Positions 15,690-26,889 of a stretch of 41,953 nt of DNA are shown here, in pieces. Origin of the DNA: Gammaproteobacteria bacterium (GTDB lineage: Bacteria; Pseudomonadota; Gammaproteobacteria; Pseudomonadales; Cellvibrionaceae); assembly GCA_004172865.1 (NCBI GenBank), contig SEBV01000021.1, positions 1 to 41,953 of the forward strand. The letters are read 5' to 3'. The notes beneath the pieces are model-generated. The model did not search any database. It was not told where the DNA came from and saw only the letters and a program-made list of their open reading frames with translations. Within the stretch, counting starts at the first letter, position 1, and each line of letters starts with the position of its first letter. The position numbers were made by a program, and so were the translations under genes.

Positions 15690-16745
15690 ATGAAAACCCT
15701 CAAAGGCCCCGCTATTTTTTTAGCCCAATTTCTCGGTGATACAGCTCCTTTCAACACGCTCGATAATATTGCCGGTTGGGTGGCGAGCCTGGGTTTCAAA
15801 GGCGTACAAATCCCGACGTGGGATAAGCGCGTTTTCGATCTTGAACAAGCTGCGAATAGCGCTGAATATTGCACTGAATTTCTCGCTACTTTATCCAAAC
15901 ACGGTTTGGTTCCCACTGAACTGTCGACACATTTGCAGGGGCAATTGGTAGCGGTACATCCCGCGTATGACGAAATGTTTGACGGCTTCGCGCCCGAGTC
16001 AGTTCGCGGTAATCCAGCTGCGCGTCAAGCATGGGCAGTTGAGCAATTATTGCTTGCGGCGAAAGCGAGTAAAAATTTAGGCTTGAAAGCGCACGCGACT
16101 TTTTCTGGCGCTTTGTTATGGCCCTATTTGTATCCCTGGCCGCAACGTCCTGCAGGTTTGGTTGATGCCGGTTTTGGTGAATTGGCAAAACGCTGGAAGC
16201 CTATTCTGGATGCATTCGATGCAGTAGGTGTTGATCTTTGCTACGAAATTCACCCCGGCGAAGACTTACATGATGGCGCAACTTTCGAGCGCTTTTTGAA
16301 AGCTGTTGATAATCATCCCCGCGCTAATATTTTGTTCGACCCATCGCATTTTGTTTTGCAACAACTTGATTATTTAGCCTTTATTGATCGCTATCACGAC
16401 CGCATTAAAATGTTCCATGTGAAGGACGCGGAGTTTAATCCTACTGCGCAACAAGGTGTTTACGGCGGTTATGAATCCTGGGTTGATCGCGCGGGTCGTT
16501 TCCGTTCTTTGGGTGATGGCCAAGTGGATTTCAAGCAAATCTTCTCAAAATTTGCTGCCTACAATTACGAAGGTTGGGCGGTGTTGGAATGGGAATGTTG
16601 TTTGAAGCATCCTGAAGTAGGCGCTGCCGAAGGCGCACCATTTATTGCGAAACATATTATTAAAGTTACGGAACGCGCGTTTGATGATTTTGCGAGTGGC
16701 GGTACAGATCACGCGGCAAATCGCCGGATTTTAGGTTTGAAATAG
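15690..16745 (+). CDS. sugar phosphate isomerase/epimerase (xylose isomerase-like TIM barrel)
   Basis: The 351-residue protein is an AP endonuclease 2/xylose isomerase-like TIM barrel. Likely metal ligands fall at strand ends: Glu in CYEIHPGED (about 190), Asp in ILFDPSHFV, His in KMFHVKDAEF, and Glu in AVLEWE. Family members isomerise or epimerise sugars, keto-inositols or 3-keto-glycosides. The start is the ATG at 15690, with GAAGG 8 bases upstream; a GTG at 15681 overlaps that site. The dehydrogenase and permease genes that follow on the same strand suggest a pathway for a sugar or polyol (inference). The structured repeat copy B begins 44 bases after its stop. Confidence 0.9.
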   Translation: MKTLKGPAIFLAQFLGDTAPFNTLDNIAGWVASLGFKGVQIPTWDKRVFDLEQAANSAEYCTEFLATLSKHGLVPTELSTHLQGQLVAVHPAYDEMFDGFAPESVRGNPAARQAWAVEQLLLAAKASKNLGLKAHATFSGALLWPYLYPWPQRPAGLVDAGFGELAKRWKPILDAFDAVGVDLCYEIHPGEDLHDGATFERFLKAVDNHPRANILFDPSHFVLQQLDYLAFIDRYHDRIKMFHVKDAEFNPTAQQGVYGGYESWVDRAGRFRSLGDGQVDFKQIFSKFAAYNYEGWAVLEWECCLKHPEVGAAEGAPFIAKHIIKVTERAFDDFASGGTDHAANRRILGLK

Positions 16746-16789
16746 TCTTTGGTTTTTTGCTTTTGATGTTGCATCCCCTTGTGGCTTTG

Positions 16790-16980
16790 CCGAGCACTGG
16801 AAGAAAATTGCCGGCAAACGCACACGACGTGCGTTTGAGTGACGATGCGACATGGATGTTGCACCGGAACGACGGCAATTTTCTGAGGCGCACAGGCAAA
16901 ATAGAGCCATGGGGTCGCCTTTCTTTTGATTACTTTTCTTTGGCGAAGCAAAGAAAAGTGATTCGCCAAGAGGCGAAATA
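16790..16980 (-). repeat. structured dispersed repeat, copy B
   Basis: This 191-base block is the inverted counterpart of 4875-5064. Its stems are: AGAAAATTGCCG/CGGCAATTTTCT (16802-16813/16873-16884, perfect 12 bp), CAAACGCAC/GTGCGTTTG (16815-16823/16829-16837), GCGACAT/ATGTTGC (16847-16853/16856-16862, one G-T) and ACTTTTCTTTG/CAAAGAAAAGT (16932-16942/16949-16959). The stem at 16815-16837 differs in sequence from the matching stem of copy A, yet both are perfectly paired. It lies inside a gene cluster, so it would be read through in the antisense orientation. No protein is supported in it. Confidence 0.85.
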
Positions 16981-17041
16981 AATTTTATAAAAATGAAAAA
17001 TTGTTGCTGATTACTCCTTACTAAATATTGAAGAAAATATT

Positions 17042-18181
17042 ATGACAACTCCAAGAATTCGTTATGCAATGGTCGGTGGTGGCCGCGGTGCTTTTATCGG
17101 TGCTGTGCATCGCATCGCTGCGCGTATGGATGACCGTTATGAATTGGTCGCCGGTGCACTCTCATCGAATCCAGAAAATGCAAAATTATCCGCAGCCGAT
17201 TTACATATCGCCGCTGATCGCGCCTACGCATCTTTTGAAGAACTTTTGCGTGTAGAAAAAACGCGTGCAGATGGTATTCAGGCAGTAGTGATTGTAACTC
17301 CAAACCATATGCATTTTCCCGTTGCAAAAGCAGCGCTTGAAGCAGGCATAAATGTTATTTGCGATAAGCCGGTCACGCGCACTTTAGAAGAAGCGCTTGA
17401 GCTGCAACAAATCGCCGCCAAAAGCAGCGCTTATTTTGCGTTGACTCACAACTACAGCGCTTATCCGCTGGTGCGTTATGCGCGTGAATTAGTCGGCAAA
17501 GGCACACTTGGAAAAATTCGTGTTGTGCAAGTTGAATATCCACAAGAATGGTTAACGGTTGCGGCAGCGGCGGATAATAAACAAGCGTCCTGGCGAACTA
17601 ATCCTGCATTAACAGGCACTGGTTGTTTGGGCGATATTGGCACGCACGCATTTCAACTTGCGCAATTTGTTTCGCAACAAAAAGTGAGTACGGTTTGCTC
17701 CGATGTGATGAGTTGTGTTGAAGGCCGTTTGGTTGATGACAACGTGCATGTGTTGTTACGTTTCGATGGCGGCGCGCGCGGAATTTTATGGGCGAGCCAA
17801 GTTGCTCCCGGTTGTGAAAATGGTTTGCGTATTCGAATTTTTGGTGAAAAAGCGGGCATTGAATGGGCGCAAGAAAGTCCCAATGAATTGTGGTTCAATG
17901 AATTGAATAAACCGCGTCAACGTATCACTCGTCGTGGCGATATTGGCAGCGACATAGCGGCGCGCGGCATGCGCACACCGGGCGGTCACCCGGAAGGTTA
18001 TCTGGAAGCCTTTGCAAATTTGTATCACGACATCGCGGATATTTTAATTGCGCATGAAGCCGGTGAACGTCATTACCTGCAAGATTGGGTGCCCAGTATT
18101 GATACCGGCGTGGAAGGCATGAAATTTATTCAAGCGGTGCTCGATTCATCTCAAGCAGAAGGTGCGTGGACTAAGCTGTAA
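17042..18181 (+). CDS. Gfo/Idh/MocA-family oxidoreductase
   Basis: The 379-residue NAD(P)-dependent dehydrogenase has an N-terminal Rossmann fold with MVGGGRGAFIGAVHR (about 10-24), the motif VIVTPNHMHFPVAKAAL, the family's CDKP variant of the EKP motif (ICDKPVTRTLEEA), and a C-terminal beta-sheet domain with the catalytic-region GDIGTHAFQLA. Members oxidise or reduce sugars, inositols and their derivatives. GAAG lies 10 bases before the ATG. It sits between the TIM-barrel isomerase and a nucleoside-type permease, which suggests joint catabolism of an imported glycoside or polyol (inference). It looks complete. Confidence 0.93.
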   Translation: MTTPRIRYAMVGGGRGAFIGAVHRIAARMDDRYELVAGALSSNPENAKLSAADLHIAADRAYASFEELLRVEKTRADGIQAVVIVTPNHMHFPVAKAALEAGINVICDKPVTRTLEEALELQQIAAKSSAYFALTHNYSAYPLVRYARELVGKGTLGKIRVVQVEYPQEWLTVAAAADNKQASWRTNPALTGTGCLGDIGTHAFQLAQFVSQQKVSTVCSDVMSCVEGRLVDDNVHVLLRFDGGARGILWASQVAPGCENGLRIRIFGEKAGIEWAQESPNELWFNELNKPRQRITRRGDIGSDIAARGMRTPGGHPEGYLEAFANLYHDIADILIAHEAGERHYLQDWVPSIDTGVEGMKFIQAVLDSSQAEGAWTKL

Positions 18182-18276
18182 ATAATCAGGGAAATTTATA
18201 GCTTGATGGCTTTGCCAGTACAACAAATGCCATTACAACGAATGACTAACGCCATAATTAAAAAAAGGTAAACAAG

Positions 18277-19500
18277 ATGAATTTATCGCTTCGGCTAAAA
18301 CTATCCAGCATGATGTTTCTTGAGTTTTTTATTTGGGGTTCATGGTTCGTTACCATGGGCACTTTTTTAGCTCAGGCCTATAAAGCCACAGGAGCGCAAA
18401 CGGGGACTGCTTACAATACCCAAGCTATAGGTGCGATTGTTGCGCCGTTTATAGTAGGTTTAATTGCAGATCGCTTTTTTGCCGCGCAGAAAATTTTGGG
18501 TGTATTACATTTGATTGGCGCGGGACTCTTGTGGTTTGCATCTACCGCCGCGAATTTTGATTCGTTTTATCCTTATATTTTTATTTATATGCTGCTCTAC
18601 ATGCCGACCTTGGCGTTGGTCAATTCGGTTGCGTTCCGTCACCTTGCTGATCCGGCAACACAGTTTGCACAAATTCGCGTGCTCGGCACCATCGGCTGGA
18701 TTGTCGCGGGCCTATTAATCGGCAGCGTGTTCCAGTGGGAATCCAGCAATTTATTGCACTTCACTTTTCAGATGGCCGCTGCAGCATCACTTGCGTTGGG
18801 TGTATTAAGTTTTTTCCTTCCTGATACGCCACCCGTGGTTGATAAAAATTCCAAGGTCAGTTTGCGCGATATTCTTGGGCTTGATGCCATAGGTTTGCTT
18901 AAAGACACGCGCTATTTAATTTTCTTTATCTCGTCTATTTTAATTTGTATTCCGCTCGCATTTTATTATCAAAACGCCAATTTATTTTTGAATGAAGTAG
19001 GCGTAGCTAACGCGGCTTCGAAGATGTCCTACGGACAAGTTTCTGAGACCTTATTTATGTTGTTGCTGCCAATTTTCATTGGCCGCTTTGGTATTAAAAT
19101 TTCGTTGTTGGTGGGGATGGCGGCGTGGGTATTGCGCTACACATTGTTCGCTTACGGTGACGCTGGCGATAAAATGTGGATGCTTGTATTGGGCATTGTG
19201 TTGCACGGAATCTGCTATGACTTCTTCTTTGTTACCGGGCAAATTTACACCAATCACAAAGCTGGCGAAAAAATCAAAAGCGCAGCGCAAGGTCTTATCA
19301 CCTTGGCAACTTACGGCATAGGTATGATGATCGGCTTTAGCCTCGCTGGTAAAATCAGCGATCAATATGCAGTTACAGGTGGCGGCCATGCGTGGACTAA
19401 CATTTGGTTAATTCCTGCTGCGATTGCTTTGGGGATTCTGGTGTTTTTCCTGATCGCCTTTAAAGATGAAAAAGTCTCCGCAGAACATTTAAAGCATTAA
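18277..19500 (+). CDS. MFS permease of the nucleoside:H+ symporter type
   Basis: The 407-residue inner-membrane protein has about 12 transmembrane segments and the NupG/XapB-like opening MMFLEFFIWGSWFVTMGTFL with ADRFF after helix 2 and a (R/Q)IRVLGTIGWIVAG motif. These are typical of the nucleoside:H+ symporter family, whose members in sugar gene clusters often carry other substrates. It follows the Gfo/Idh/MocA gene by 95 bases and is preceded by AAAGG, 12 bases before the ATG. Its terminator ends the cluster's first unit. Given its neighbours I expect a sugar or glycoside substrate; a nucleoside is the alternative. Confidence 0.88.
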   Translation: MNLSLRLKLSSMMFLEFFIWGSWFVTMGTFLAQAYKATGAQTGTAYNTQAIGAIVAPFIVGLIADRFFAAQKILGVLHLIGAGLLWFASTAANFDSFYPYIFIYMLLYMPTLALVNSVAFRHLADPATQFAQIRVLGTIGWIVAGLLIGSVFQWESSNLLHFTFQMAAAASLALGVLSFFLPDTPPVVDKNSKVSLRDILGLDAIGLLKDTRYLIFFISSILICIPLAFYYQNANLFLNEVGVANAASKMSYGQVSETLFMLLLPIFIGRFGIKISLLVGMAAWVLRYTLFAYGDAGDKMWMLVLGIVLHGICYDFFFVTGQIYTNHKAGEKIKSAAQGLITLATYGIGMMIGFSLAGKISDQYAVTGGGHAWTNIWLIPAAIALGILVFFLIAFKDEKVSAEHLKH

Positions 19501-19514
19501 AAATTTGAGTCGAT

Positions 19515-19539
19515 AAAAAGCTCCCTCGGGAGCTTTTTT
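19515..19539 (+). terminator. Rho-independent terminator after the permease
   Basis: AAAAAGCTCCC (19515-19525) pairs with GGGAGCTTTTT (19528-19538) with a very short loop, followed by T residues. Confidence 0.92.
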
Positions 19540-19591
19540 ATATTTGCATTTTCTTTCTAATAATTATCAACAATAAAAAGGTACAAACGCT

Positions 19592-20797
19592 ATGTCCTCC
19601 ACCATTAATCCCAATCGTTTATTTACCGCGTGCTGCGTCGCGTTAATAACCACGGCCATGACCTTCGCTATTCGCGCCGGTATTCTCAATCAACTTAGTG
19701 TGACTTTTGCTTTTACGGATACACAACTAGGCTGGATTAACAGCATGGCGTTTCTGGGTTTCCCTGTTGCCATGATGGTCGGCGGTTTGCTCTACAACAC
19801 GCTTGGCGCCCGCACACTTATGTATCTTGCGTTCCTATGTCATTTGCTGGGTTTAATTCTTACAATCACCGCAGGCGGTTTTTGGGGATTACTAATTTCT
19901 ACGTTTTTTATCGGTTTCGCCAACGGCTCTGTTGAAGCTGCATGTAATCCATTAATCGTTGATATTTATCACACCAATAAAACGACCAAGCTCAATAAAT
20001 TCCATATGTGGTTTCCGGGCGGAATCGTCATTGGCTCCTTAATTTCAGCCTTGATGACTAAATTGAATTTAGGTTGGCAAGCGCAAATCGCTGTAATGCT
20101 CGTGCCGACAGCAATTTATGGCTACATGATTTTCGGCCAAACATTTCCAGTCCCTGTTAATACTGAAACATCTACCAAAAATAATATTCGCGCGCTCTTC
20201 TCACCCTTATTTATTTTTATGATGTTCTGTATGACCTTAACAGCTGCATCAGAATTCGGCACGCAACAATGGGTTGATCGAATTTTCGGTGCGTCAGGTG
20301 CGCATCCAATGTTGGTATTGGCCTTGGTGACAGGTTTGATGGCTTTAGGTCGTTTCTTCGCGGGCCCAATTGTAGAGGCGTTGAATCCAGTGGGAGTATT
20401 GCTTATGTCAGCAATTGTTACCACTGTCGGTATTTATTTACTTAGCAGCGCATCAGGTTCGATGGTTTACATTTCCGCCATGGTGTTTGCGTTAGGTGTA
20501 ACTTATTTCTGGCCGACAATGATTGGGTTTATCAGCGAATATCAACCAAAAACCGGTGCACTCGGCATGTCATTACTTGGCGGCGCAGGCATGTTCTCAA
20601 TGAGTATGTGGAACCCGGTTATTGGCGGCTGGTTAGATAGCGCTAAGCTTGAAGCGGTAGCGAAAGGTGTTCCACCGGAAGCTGTCGAATTGACTGCCGG
20701 CCAGGCGACGCTACAGCACTTGGTTTTATTTCCGGCGTCCTTGATTGTAATTTTTGCGTGTCTGTATATTTTCCGCAAAAAATTCGCGCATAAATAA
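19592..20797 (+). CDS. MFS transporter, probable sugar permease
   Basis: The 401-residue protein has about 12 hydrophobic helices in two halves with a charged central loop (about 190-200). Its sequence (AIRAGILNQLSVTFAFTDTQLGWINSMAFLGFP, then GGLLYNTLGARTLMYLAFLCHLLG) resembles the FucP/glucose-galactose-type branch of the major facilitator superfamily. AAGG lies 10 bases before the ATG. A terminator separates it from the previous permease, so it has its own promoter within 19540-19591. Its place beside an isomerase and a dehydrogenase suggests sugar uptake; the substrate is unknown. Confidence 0.85.
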   Translation: MSSTINPNRLFTACCVALITTAMTFAIRAGILNQLSVTFAFTDTQLGWINSMAFLGFPVAMMVGGLLYNTLGARTLMYLAFLCHLLGLILTITAGGFWGLLISTFFIGFANGSVEAACNPLIVDIYHTNKTTKLNKFHMWFPGGIVIGSLISALMTKLNLGWQAQIAVMLVPTAIYGYMIFGQTFPVPVNTETSTKNNIRALFSPLFIFMMFCMTLTAASEFGTQQWVDRIFGASGAHPMLVLALVTGLMALGRFFAGPIVEALNPVGVLLMSAIVTTVGIYLLSSASGSMVYISAMVFALGVTYFWPTMIGFISEYQPKTGALGMSLLGGAGMFSMSMWNPVIGGWLDSAKLEAVAKGVPPEAVELTAGQATLQHLVLFPASLIVIFACLYIFRKKFAHK

Positions 20798-20815
20798 TCT
20801 TATTTTTCGATTAAT

Positions 20816-20853
20816 AAAAAAGCCCCGATTCGCGATTGAATCGGGGCTTTTTT
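20816..20853. terminator. bidirectional Rho-independent terminator
   Basis: A six-A run and GCCCCGATTC (20822-20831) pair with GAATCGGGGC (20838-20847) and a T run. It serves both the plus-strand MFS gene and the minus-strand S-formylglutathione hydrolase gene. Confidence 0.95.
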
Positions 20854-20870
20854 ATTCGCTAAATCTATGT

Positions 20871-21722
20871 CTACAACAAATGTTTTGCATGATAACGTAA
20901 ATGTTCGTCGATAAAAGTCGCGATAAAAAAGTAACTGTGATCGTAACCTTCTTGATGTCGCATCACGAGCGGATGCTGGCGTTGATAGCAAATCTGCTCC
21001 AACAATTCGGGCTTCAGTTGTTCGGTTAAAAAACTATCCGCATCGCCTTGGTCGATAAACAGTGGTTGTTTAGATTCGCCTTTTTTGATCAGTGCATAAG
21101 CGTCGTAGTCTGCCCAAGTTTGTTGATCATCACCTAAATAACCGCTAAACGCTTTTTGCCCCCATGGAACTGCGCTGGGATTTGTTATAGGTGCAAATGC
21201 CGAAACAGACGCGTAGCGCCCAGGCTGGCGCAGCGCTAATACCAATGCGCCGTGGCCACCCATGGAGTGACCGCTAATACTTTCTTTGCCGTTCAATGGA
21301 AAATTTGCGAAGGCTAGTTCAGGCAATTCCTTACTCACGTAATCGTACATTTTGTAATGTTGATTCCAGGGCGCCTGAGTTGCATTTACATAAAAACCGG
21401 CGCCTGAGCCGAAATCATAGCTGTCATCTTCGCCCGGAATACTGACGCCGCGTGGGCTGGTATCCGGGCAAATAATCGCAATGCCCAATTTGGCAGCCAA
21501 TTGCTGGGCACCAGCTTTCTGGATGAAATTTTCATCGGTACAGGTCAAACCTGAAAGCCACCATAACAGTGGCACAGTAGTGGTTTCAGCTTGTGGTGGA
21601 AGGAAAATGGCAAAAACCATTTTACAATTAAGTGTGTTGGATTGATGTTGGTAACGCCTAATCCAGCCACCAAAGCTTTTGGTGGCAGAAATTAGCGTTA
21701 AGGTCGATTCAACTTCAGTCAT
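20871..21722 (-). CDS. fghA: S-formylglutathione hydrolase
   Basis: The 283-residue alpha/beta hydrolase splits S-formylglutathione into formate and glutathione, the last step of glutathione-dependent formaldehyde detoxification. The nucleophile lies in SGHSMGGHGAL (Ser about 150), the acid in DQGDADSFL and the histidine in GYDHSYFF. The N-terminal WWLSGLTCTDENF is a family signature. Length matches E. coli FrmB/YeiG (about 278). It lies 43 bases downstream of the class III alcohol dehydrogenase gene in the same direction, so the two form an operon. No frmR-type regulator is adjacent. Confidence 0.96.
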   Translation of the reverse strand: MTEVESTLTLISATKSFGGWIRRYQHQSNTLNCKMVFAIFLPPQAETTTVPLLWWLSGLTCTDENFIQKAGAQQLAAKLGIAIICPDTSPRGVSIPGEDDSYDFGSGAGFYVNATQAPWNQHYKMYDYVSKELPELAFANFPLNGKESISGHSMGGHGALVLALRQPGRYASVSAFAPITNPSAVPWGQKAFSGYLGDDQQTWADYDAYALIKKGESKQPLFIDQGDADSFLTEQLKPELLEQICYQRQHPLVMRHQEGYDHSYFFIATFIDEHLRYHAKHLL

Positions 21723-21765
21723 AAATCGTGCTCAGTTAAACGTACGGCTCCCAGTAACGGGTTTG

Positions 21766-23411
<1,646 letters not shown>

Positions 23412-25145
23412 GTGGAAATGCTCTCAGGCGGAGATATGCTCATACGCGCACTGAAAGACGAAGGTGTTGAATACATTTTCGGCTATCCCGGTGGCGCTGC
23501 ACTGCATATTTACGATGCCATCTTTCGTCAAAAAGACGTAAAACATATTCTCGTTCGTCACGAGCAAGCCGCTACCCATGCCGCCGACGGTTATTCGCGC
23601 GCGACTGGTAGAGTCGGCACTGTGCTCGTGACATCTGGCCCAGGTGCGACCAATGCCATTACTGGTATTGCGACGGCCTATATGGATTCCATTCCGATGG
23701 TCGTTATTTCCGGTCAGGTGATGAGTCACTTGATTGGTGAAGACGCCTTCCAGGAAACCGACATGGTCGGTATTTCTCGCCCGATTGTGAAACACAGTTT
23801 CATGATCAAGCATCAAAGCGAAATCGCTGAGACGGTAAAAAAAGCTTATTACATCGCGTCTACTGGCCGTCCTGGCCCGGTAGTTATCGACGTGCCTAAA
23901 GATTTAACGCATCCCGCGTTTACCTTCCCGTACGAATATCCAGACAAGATCAAGTTGCGCTCTTATACACCAGCAACGCGCGGTCATGCTGGTCAAATCA
24001 AGAAAGCGGTGCAGTTATTGTTGGCTGCCAAGCGCCCGATGATTTATACCGGCGGCGGCGTGATTCAAGGCAATGCATCTGAATTGTTGGTGAAGTTGGT
24101 GGATACGCTGGATTATCCAGTAACCAATACCTTGATGGGTTTGGGCGCTTATCCCGGTACAGGCAAACGCTTCCTCGGTATGCTCGGTATGCACGGTACT
24201 TACGAAGCGAACACGGCTATGCACCACAGCGATGTAATCCTCGCCGTAGGCGCGCGTTTTGATGACCGCGTAACCAATGCTGTAAGCAAGTTTTGCCCGA
24301 ATGCGAAAATCATTCACGTGGATATCGACCCTGCGTCGATTTCCAAAACCGTGGTTGCAGATGTGCCTATCGTTGGTTCAGTAGAAAGCGTACTGACCGA
24401 TATGCTCGCGCTTATTAAAGATTCGAGCGAAAAACCAGACGCAGAAGCAATTGCAGCCTGGTGGAAACAAATTAACGAGTGGCGTGAGCGTCACGGTATT
24501 TACACGCAAAATCGTTTCGATACCACCAGCGATAAAATCAAACCGCAAGAAGTTATTCAGGCGGTGTGGGAAGTGACGAAAGGCGATGCTTACGTAACGT
24601 CTGACGTTGGCCAGCACCAAATGTTTGCGGCGCAATATTACAAGTTTGATAAGCCACGTCGCTGGATCAACTCCGGCGGCCTCGGCACCATGGGCTTTGG
24701 TTTGCCCGCGGCTATGGGCGTGCAAATGGCCTATCGCGATGCAACTGTAGTATGCGTTACCGGTGAAGGTTCAATCCAAATGTGTATTCAGGAATTATCT
24801 TGCTGCACGCAATATCACTTGCCGGTAAAAATTATCTGCTTGAATAATCAGGCCCTCGGCATGGTTCGTCAATGGCAAGATATGCAGTACTCCAGCCGTT
24901 ACGCTGAAAGCTTGTACGAAGATTCGTTACCGGATTTCGTAAAACTTGCAGAAGCTTACGGTCACGTTGGCATTCGCGTAACGAAAAAAGAAGAGCTCAA
25001 AGCAAAATTGGAAGAATGTTTTGCGATAAAAGATCGCCTGGTATTTATGGATATTATGGTTGATCAATCTGAGCACGTTTATCCAATGCAAATTGCGCAG
25101 AATTCCATGCGCGACATGTTCCTGAGCAAAGAGGAGCGCACCTAA
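23412..25145 (+). CDS. ilvI: acetolactate synthase large (catalytic) subunit
   Basis: This ThDP enzyme condenses two pyruvates to acetolactate, or pyruvate with 2-ketobutyrate, as the first common step of valine, leucine and isoleucine synthesis. The 577-residue product has the N-terminal [12 protein letters not shown] with [17 protein letters not shown] (catalytic Glu), the FAD-linked middle domain, and the C-terminal ThDP motif GEGSIQM...[13 protein letters not shown] chose the GTG at 23412 because GGGG lies 7 bases before it; the ATG at 23406 is too close and the ATG at 23418 rather far. Relatives also begin at the matching residue. The stop overlaps the ilvH start by one base (TAATG). Named ilvI by resemblance to the Pseudomonas type. 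Confidence 0.97.
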   Translation: MEMLSGGDMLIRALKDEGVEYIFGYPGGAALHIYDAIFRQKDVKHILVRHEQAATHAADGYSRATGRVGTVLVTSGPGATNAITGIATAYMDSIPMVVISGQVMSHLIGEDAFQETDMVGISRPIVKHSFMIKHQSEIAETVKKAYYIASTGRPGPVVIDVPKDLTHPAFTFPYEYPDKIKLRSYTPATRGHAGQIKKAVQLLLAAKRPMIYTGGGVIQGNASELLVKLVDTLDYPVTNTLMGLGAYPGTGKRFLGMLGMHGTYEANTAMHHSDVILAVGARFDDRVTNAVSKFCPNAKIIHVDIDPASISKTVVADVPIVGSVESVLTDMLALIKDSSEKPDAEAIAAWWKQINEWRERHGIYTQNRFDTTSDKIKPQEVIQAVWEVTKGDAYVTSDVGQHQMFAAQYYKFDKPRRWINSGGLGTMGFGLPAAMGVQMAYRDATVVCVTGEGSIQMCIQELSCCTQYHLPVKIICLNNQALGMVRQWQDMQYSSRYAESLYEDSLPDFVKLAEAYGHVGIRVTKKEELKAKLEECFAIKDRLVFMDIMVDQSEHVYPMQIAQNSMRDMFLSKEERT

Positions 25146-25636
25146 TGAGACGCATAATTTCTGTGTTATTAGAAAACGCCCCGGGTGCATTGTCGCGCGT
25201 TGTTGGTTTGTTTTCGCAGCGCGGTTACAACATTGAAAGTTTGACTGTGGCACCAACGGAAGATCCAACGCTGTCGCGTTTAACGCTGACGACTTTGGGT
25301 GATGATCACAAAATTGAACAAATCACCAAGCATCTCAACAAGCTTGTCGATGTTGTGAAATTAGTTGATCTGACTGAAGGCGCGCACATTGAACGTGAGT
25401 TGATGCTGATAAAAGTCAAAGCATCAGGCGCACAGCGTGCAGAAGTAAAACGTTGCGTGGATATTTTCCGCGGCCAAATTATCGATGTGACTAGCTCGCT
25501 TTACACCATTCAAATTACCGGTGCGAGCGACAAGCTCGATGCATTTTTATTAGCGGTCGGTGATGCTTCGATTATTGAAGTCGTGCGCAGCGGTGTAAGC
25601 GGTATTTCACGCGGTGAAAAAGTATTGAGTTTGTAA
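25145..25636 (+). CDS. ilvH: acetolactate synthase small (regulatory) subunit
   Basis: The 163-residue protein binds the large subunit and gives it valine feedback control. The N-terminal ACT domain is clear (RRIISVLLENAPGALSRVVGLFSQRGYNIESLTVAPTEDP, with the Gly-Ala turn that holds valine), followed by the conserved C-terminal domain (ELMLIKV, FRGQIIDV, SGVSGISRGEKVL). The TAATG overlap with ilvI implies translational coupling. A terminator follows. In Pseudomonas relatives ilvC comes next; here ilvC lies about 12.6 kb further on. Confidence 0.97.
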   Translation: MRRIISVLLENAPGALSRVVGLFSQRGYNIESLTVAPTEDPTLSRLTLTTLGDDHKIEQITKHLNKLVDVVKLVDLTEGAHIERELMLIKVKASGAQRAEVKRCVDIFRGQIIDVTSSLYTIQITGASDKLDAFLLAVGDASIIEVVRSGVSGISRGEKVLSL

Positions 25637-25693
25637 GCAAGATGAAACGCTTTAGCGAGAATATAATTTCGCTGCGTTAGGATCTGTGTTATT

Positions 25694-25725
25694 AAAAACC
25701 CATCTCGCAAGTGATGGGTTTTTTT
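25694..25725 (+). terminator. Rho-independent terminator after ilvH
   Basis: AAAAACCCATC (25694-25704) pairs with GATGGGTTTTT (25713-25723), followed by more T residues. Confidence 0.94.
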
Positions 25726-25838
25726 ATGTTAAAAATTGATACATTGAATCGCGTTTGATAGCTGACGATTACCTAAATGTGCAACTCATCTGCTATGCGG
25801 ATGTCGCATATTAATAATTTCTTTTCTAAGGATTGTTT

Positions 25839-26780
25839 ATGAAAAATATAACGTCTGTATGTTTATTAAGTTTCCTGCTGCTTGCTGGCTGTAGCAAAAC
25901 TCCTAAGGAAGATGTTCAGCAAGCAGAGTCTGATGCACCAGTTGAAGCGCCTGCCAGTCCAACGGGTGAAGCGATTACCCTGCATGCGCGGCTCGATTTT
26001 ATGGATTCATCGGCATCGGCTTCAGTCAATGCCAGTCACCACCTCAATGCATCAATTTATTTAGAAACGGACGTGACGCGCGAGGGCAGCGGTGAAAGTG
26101 CTACCTATTCGCTGGATTCAGATTCACGCGTGCAGGGTTCAGTGGTTGCGTCGGGGACATTAGCGCTTAAAAGTAACGATGTATCGTCTAATGAAACCTA
26201 CAGTATGCACAACGAATGGAACGCACTAACCGATAAAGCCGAAGGGACATATAGAATCCGGCTTCCTGAAGTCTCTCTCCTTGGCGAAGGCTTAAGCGTA
26301 GCGGTTGAAATTGAAGCGCCTGTTAGCGGGACTAAAAAGGCAACTATAAGCTCTGCAGGGCAAACTTTAGATAGCAATGATGTCACGCTTTCACGCCCGA
26401 TGTTCTGTTCAACGCAAGCTGCAGATAAAGACAAAGATGTTTGCAAACTGAGTTTTACTATTGATGCCGTACCGACCAAAGCGAAAGATCCTGCATACGA
26501 AAGCATGCTTGAAAGCGCTAAAACACTTTACGCCTATCAAGGTAAGAAAAATCCCGAAGGTGGTTTGGTTATGTATTCAGGTTTGATCCCTGTGTATGGC
26601 GCAACGACCCAATATCAAAACGGTCATTTTGTTACGGCGCTGGATCAACAATACACTTCCGACATAGATGGAACGGATATTAGCCAACATATTCATCTGG
26701 TTGTGTGGTCAACAAAACGCGGTGATAAATGGCAACCAGATGGATTAGCGCCGCTGCAAAAGCCTGAAGCAATGAAGTAA
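25839..26780 (+). CDS. unrecognised lipoprotein
   Basis: The 313-residue precursor has a lipoprotein signal peptide ending in LLLAGC (Cys18), so it is lipidated and envelope-anchored. After a Pro/Ala/Glu-rich linker (about 20-45) the mature part is beta-rich, with Ser/Asn/Thr-rich strands (MDSSASASVNASHHLNASIYLETDV and similar) and two Cys in FCSTQAADKDKDVCKLSF that could pair. I recognise no family. The ATG at 25839 has AAGGA 6 bases upstream, which decides against the TTG at 25833. It is a single-gene unit between two terminators. Confidence 0.75.
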   Translation: MKNITSVCLLSFLLLAGCSKTPKEDVQQAESDAPVEAPASPTGEAITLHARLDFMDSSASASVNASHHLNASIYLETDVTREGSGESATYSLDSDSRVQGSVVASGTLALKSNDVSSNETYSMHNEWNALTDKAEGTYRIRLPEVSLLGEGLSVAVEIEAPVSGTKKATISSAGQTLDSNDVTLSRPMFCSTQAADKDKDVCKLSFTIDAVPTKAKDPAYESMLESAKTLYAYQGKKNPEGGLVMYSGLIPVYGATTQYQNGHFVTALDQQYTSDIDGTDISQHIHLVVWSTKRGDKWQPDGLAPLQKPEAMK

Positions 26781-26782
26781 AT

Positions 26783-26820
26783 AAAAAGGGCTGACTCGCG
26801 TTAATCTGGTCGGCCTTTTT
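26783..26820 (+). terminator. Rho-independent terminator after the lipoprotein gene
   Basis: AAAAAGGGCTGAC (26783-26795) pairs with GTCGGCCTTTTT (26809-26820), allowing G-T wobble pairs and an extra A, and ends in a T run. Confidence 0.85.
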
Positions 26821-26889
26821 ATTGGTGGATAATTATTTTTTATTGATAGATATTTACGTTTTTTCGCAACACCTTCACGAGCATTCGAT

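Noticed and set aside
16666-16981. Open frames on both strands through repeat copy B
   Set aside because: Same reason; they also overlap the end of the isomerase gene and lack ribosome binding sites.
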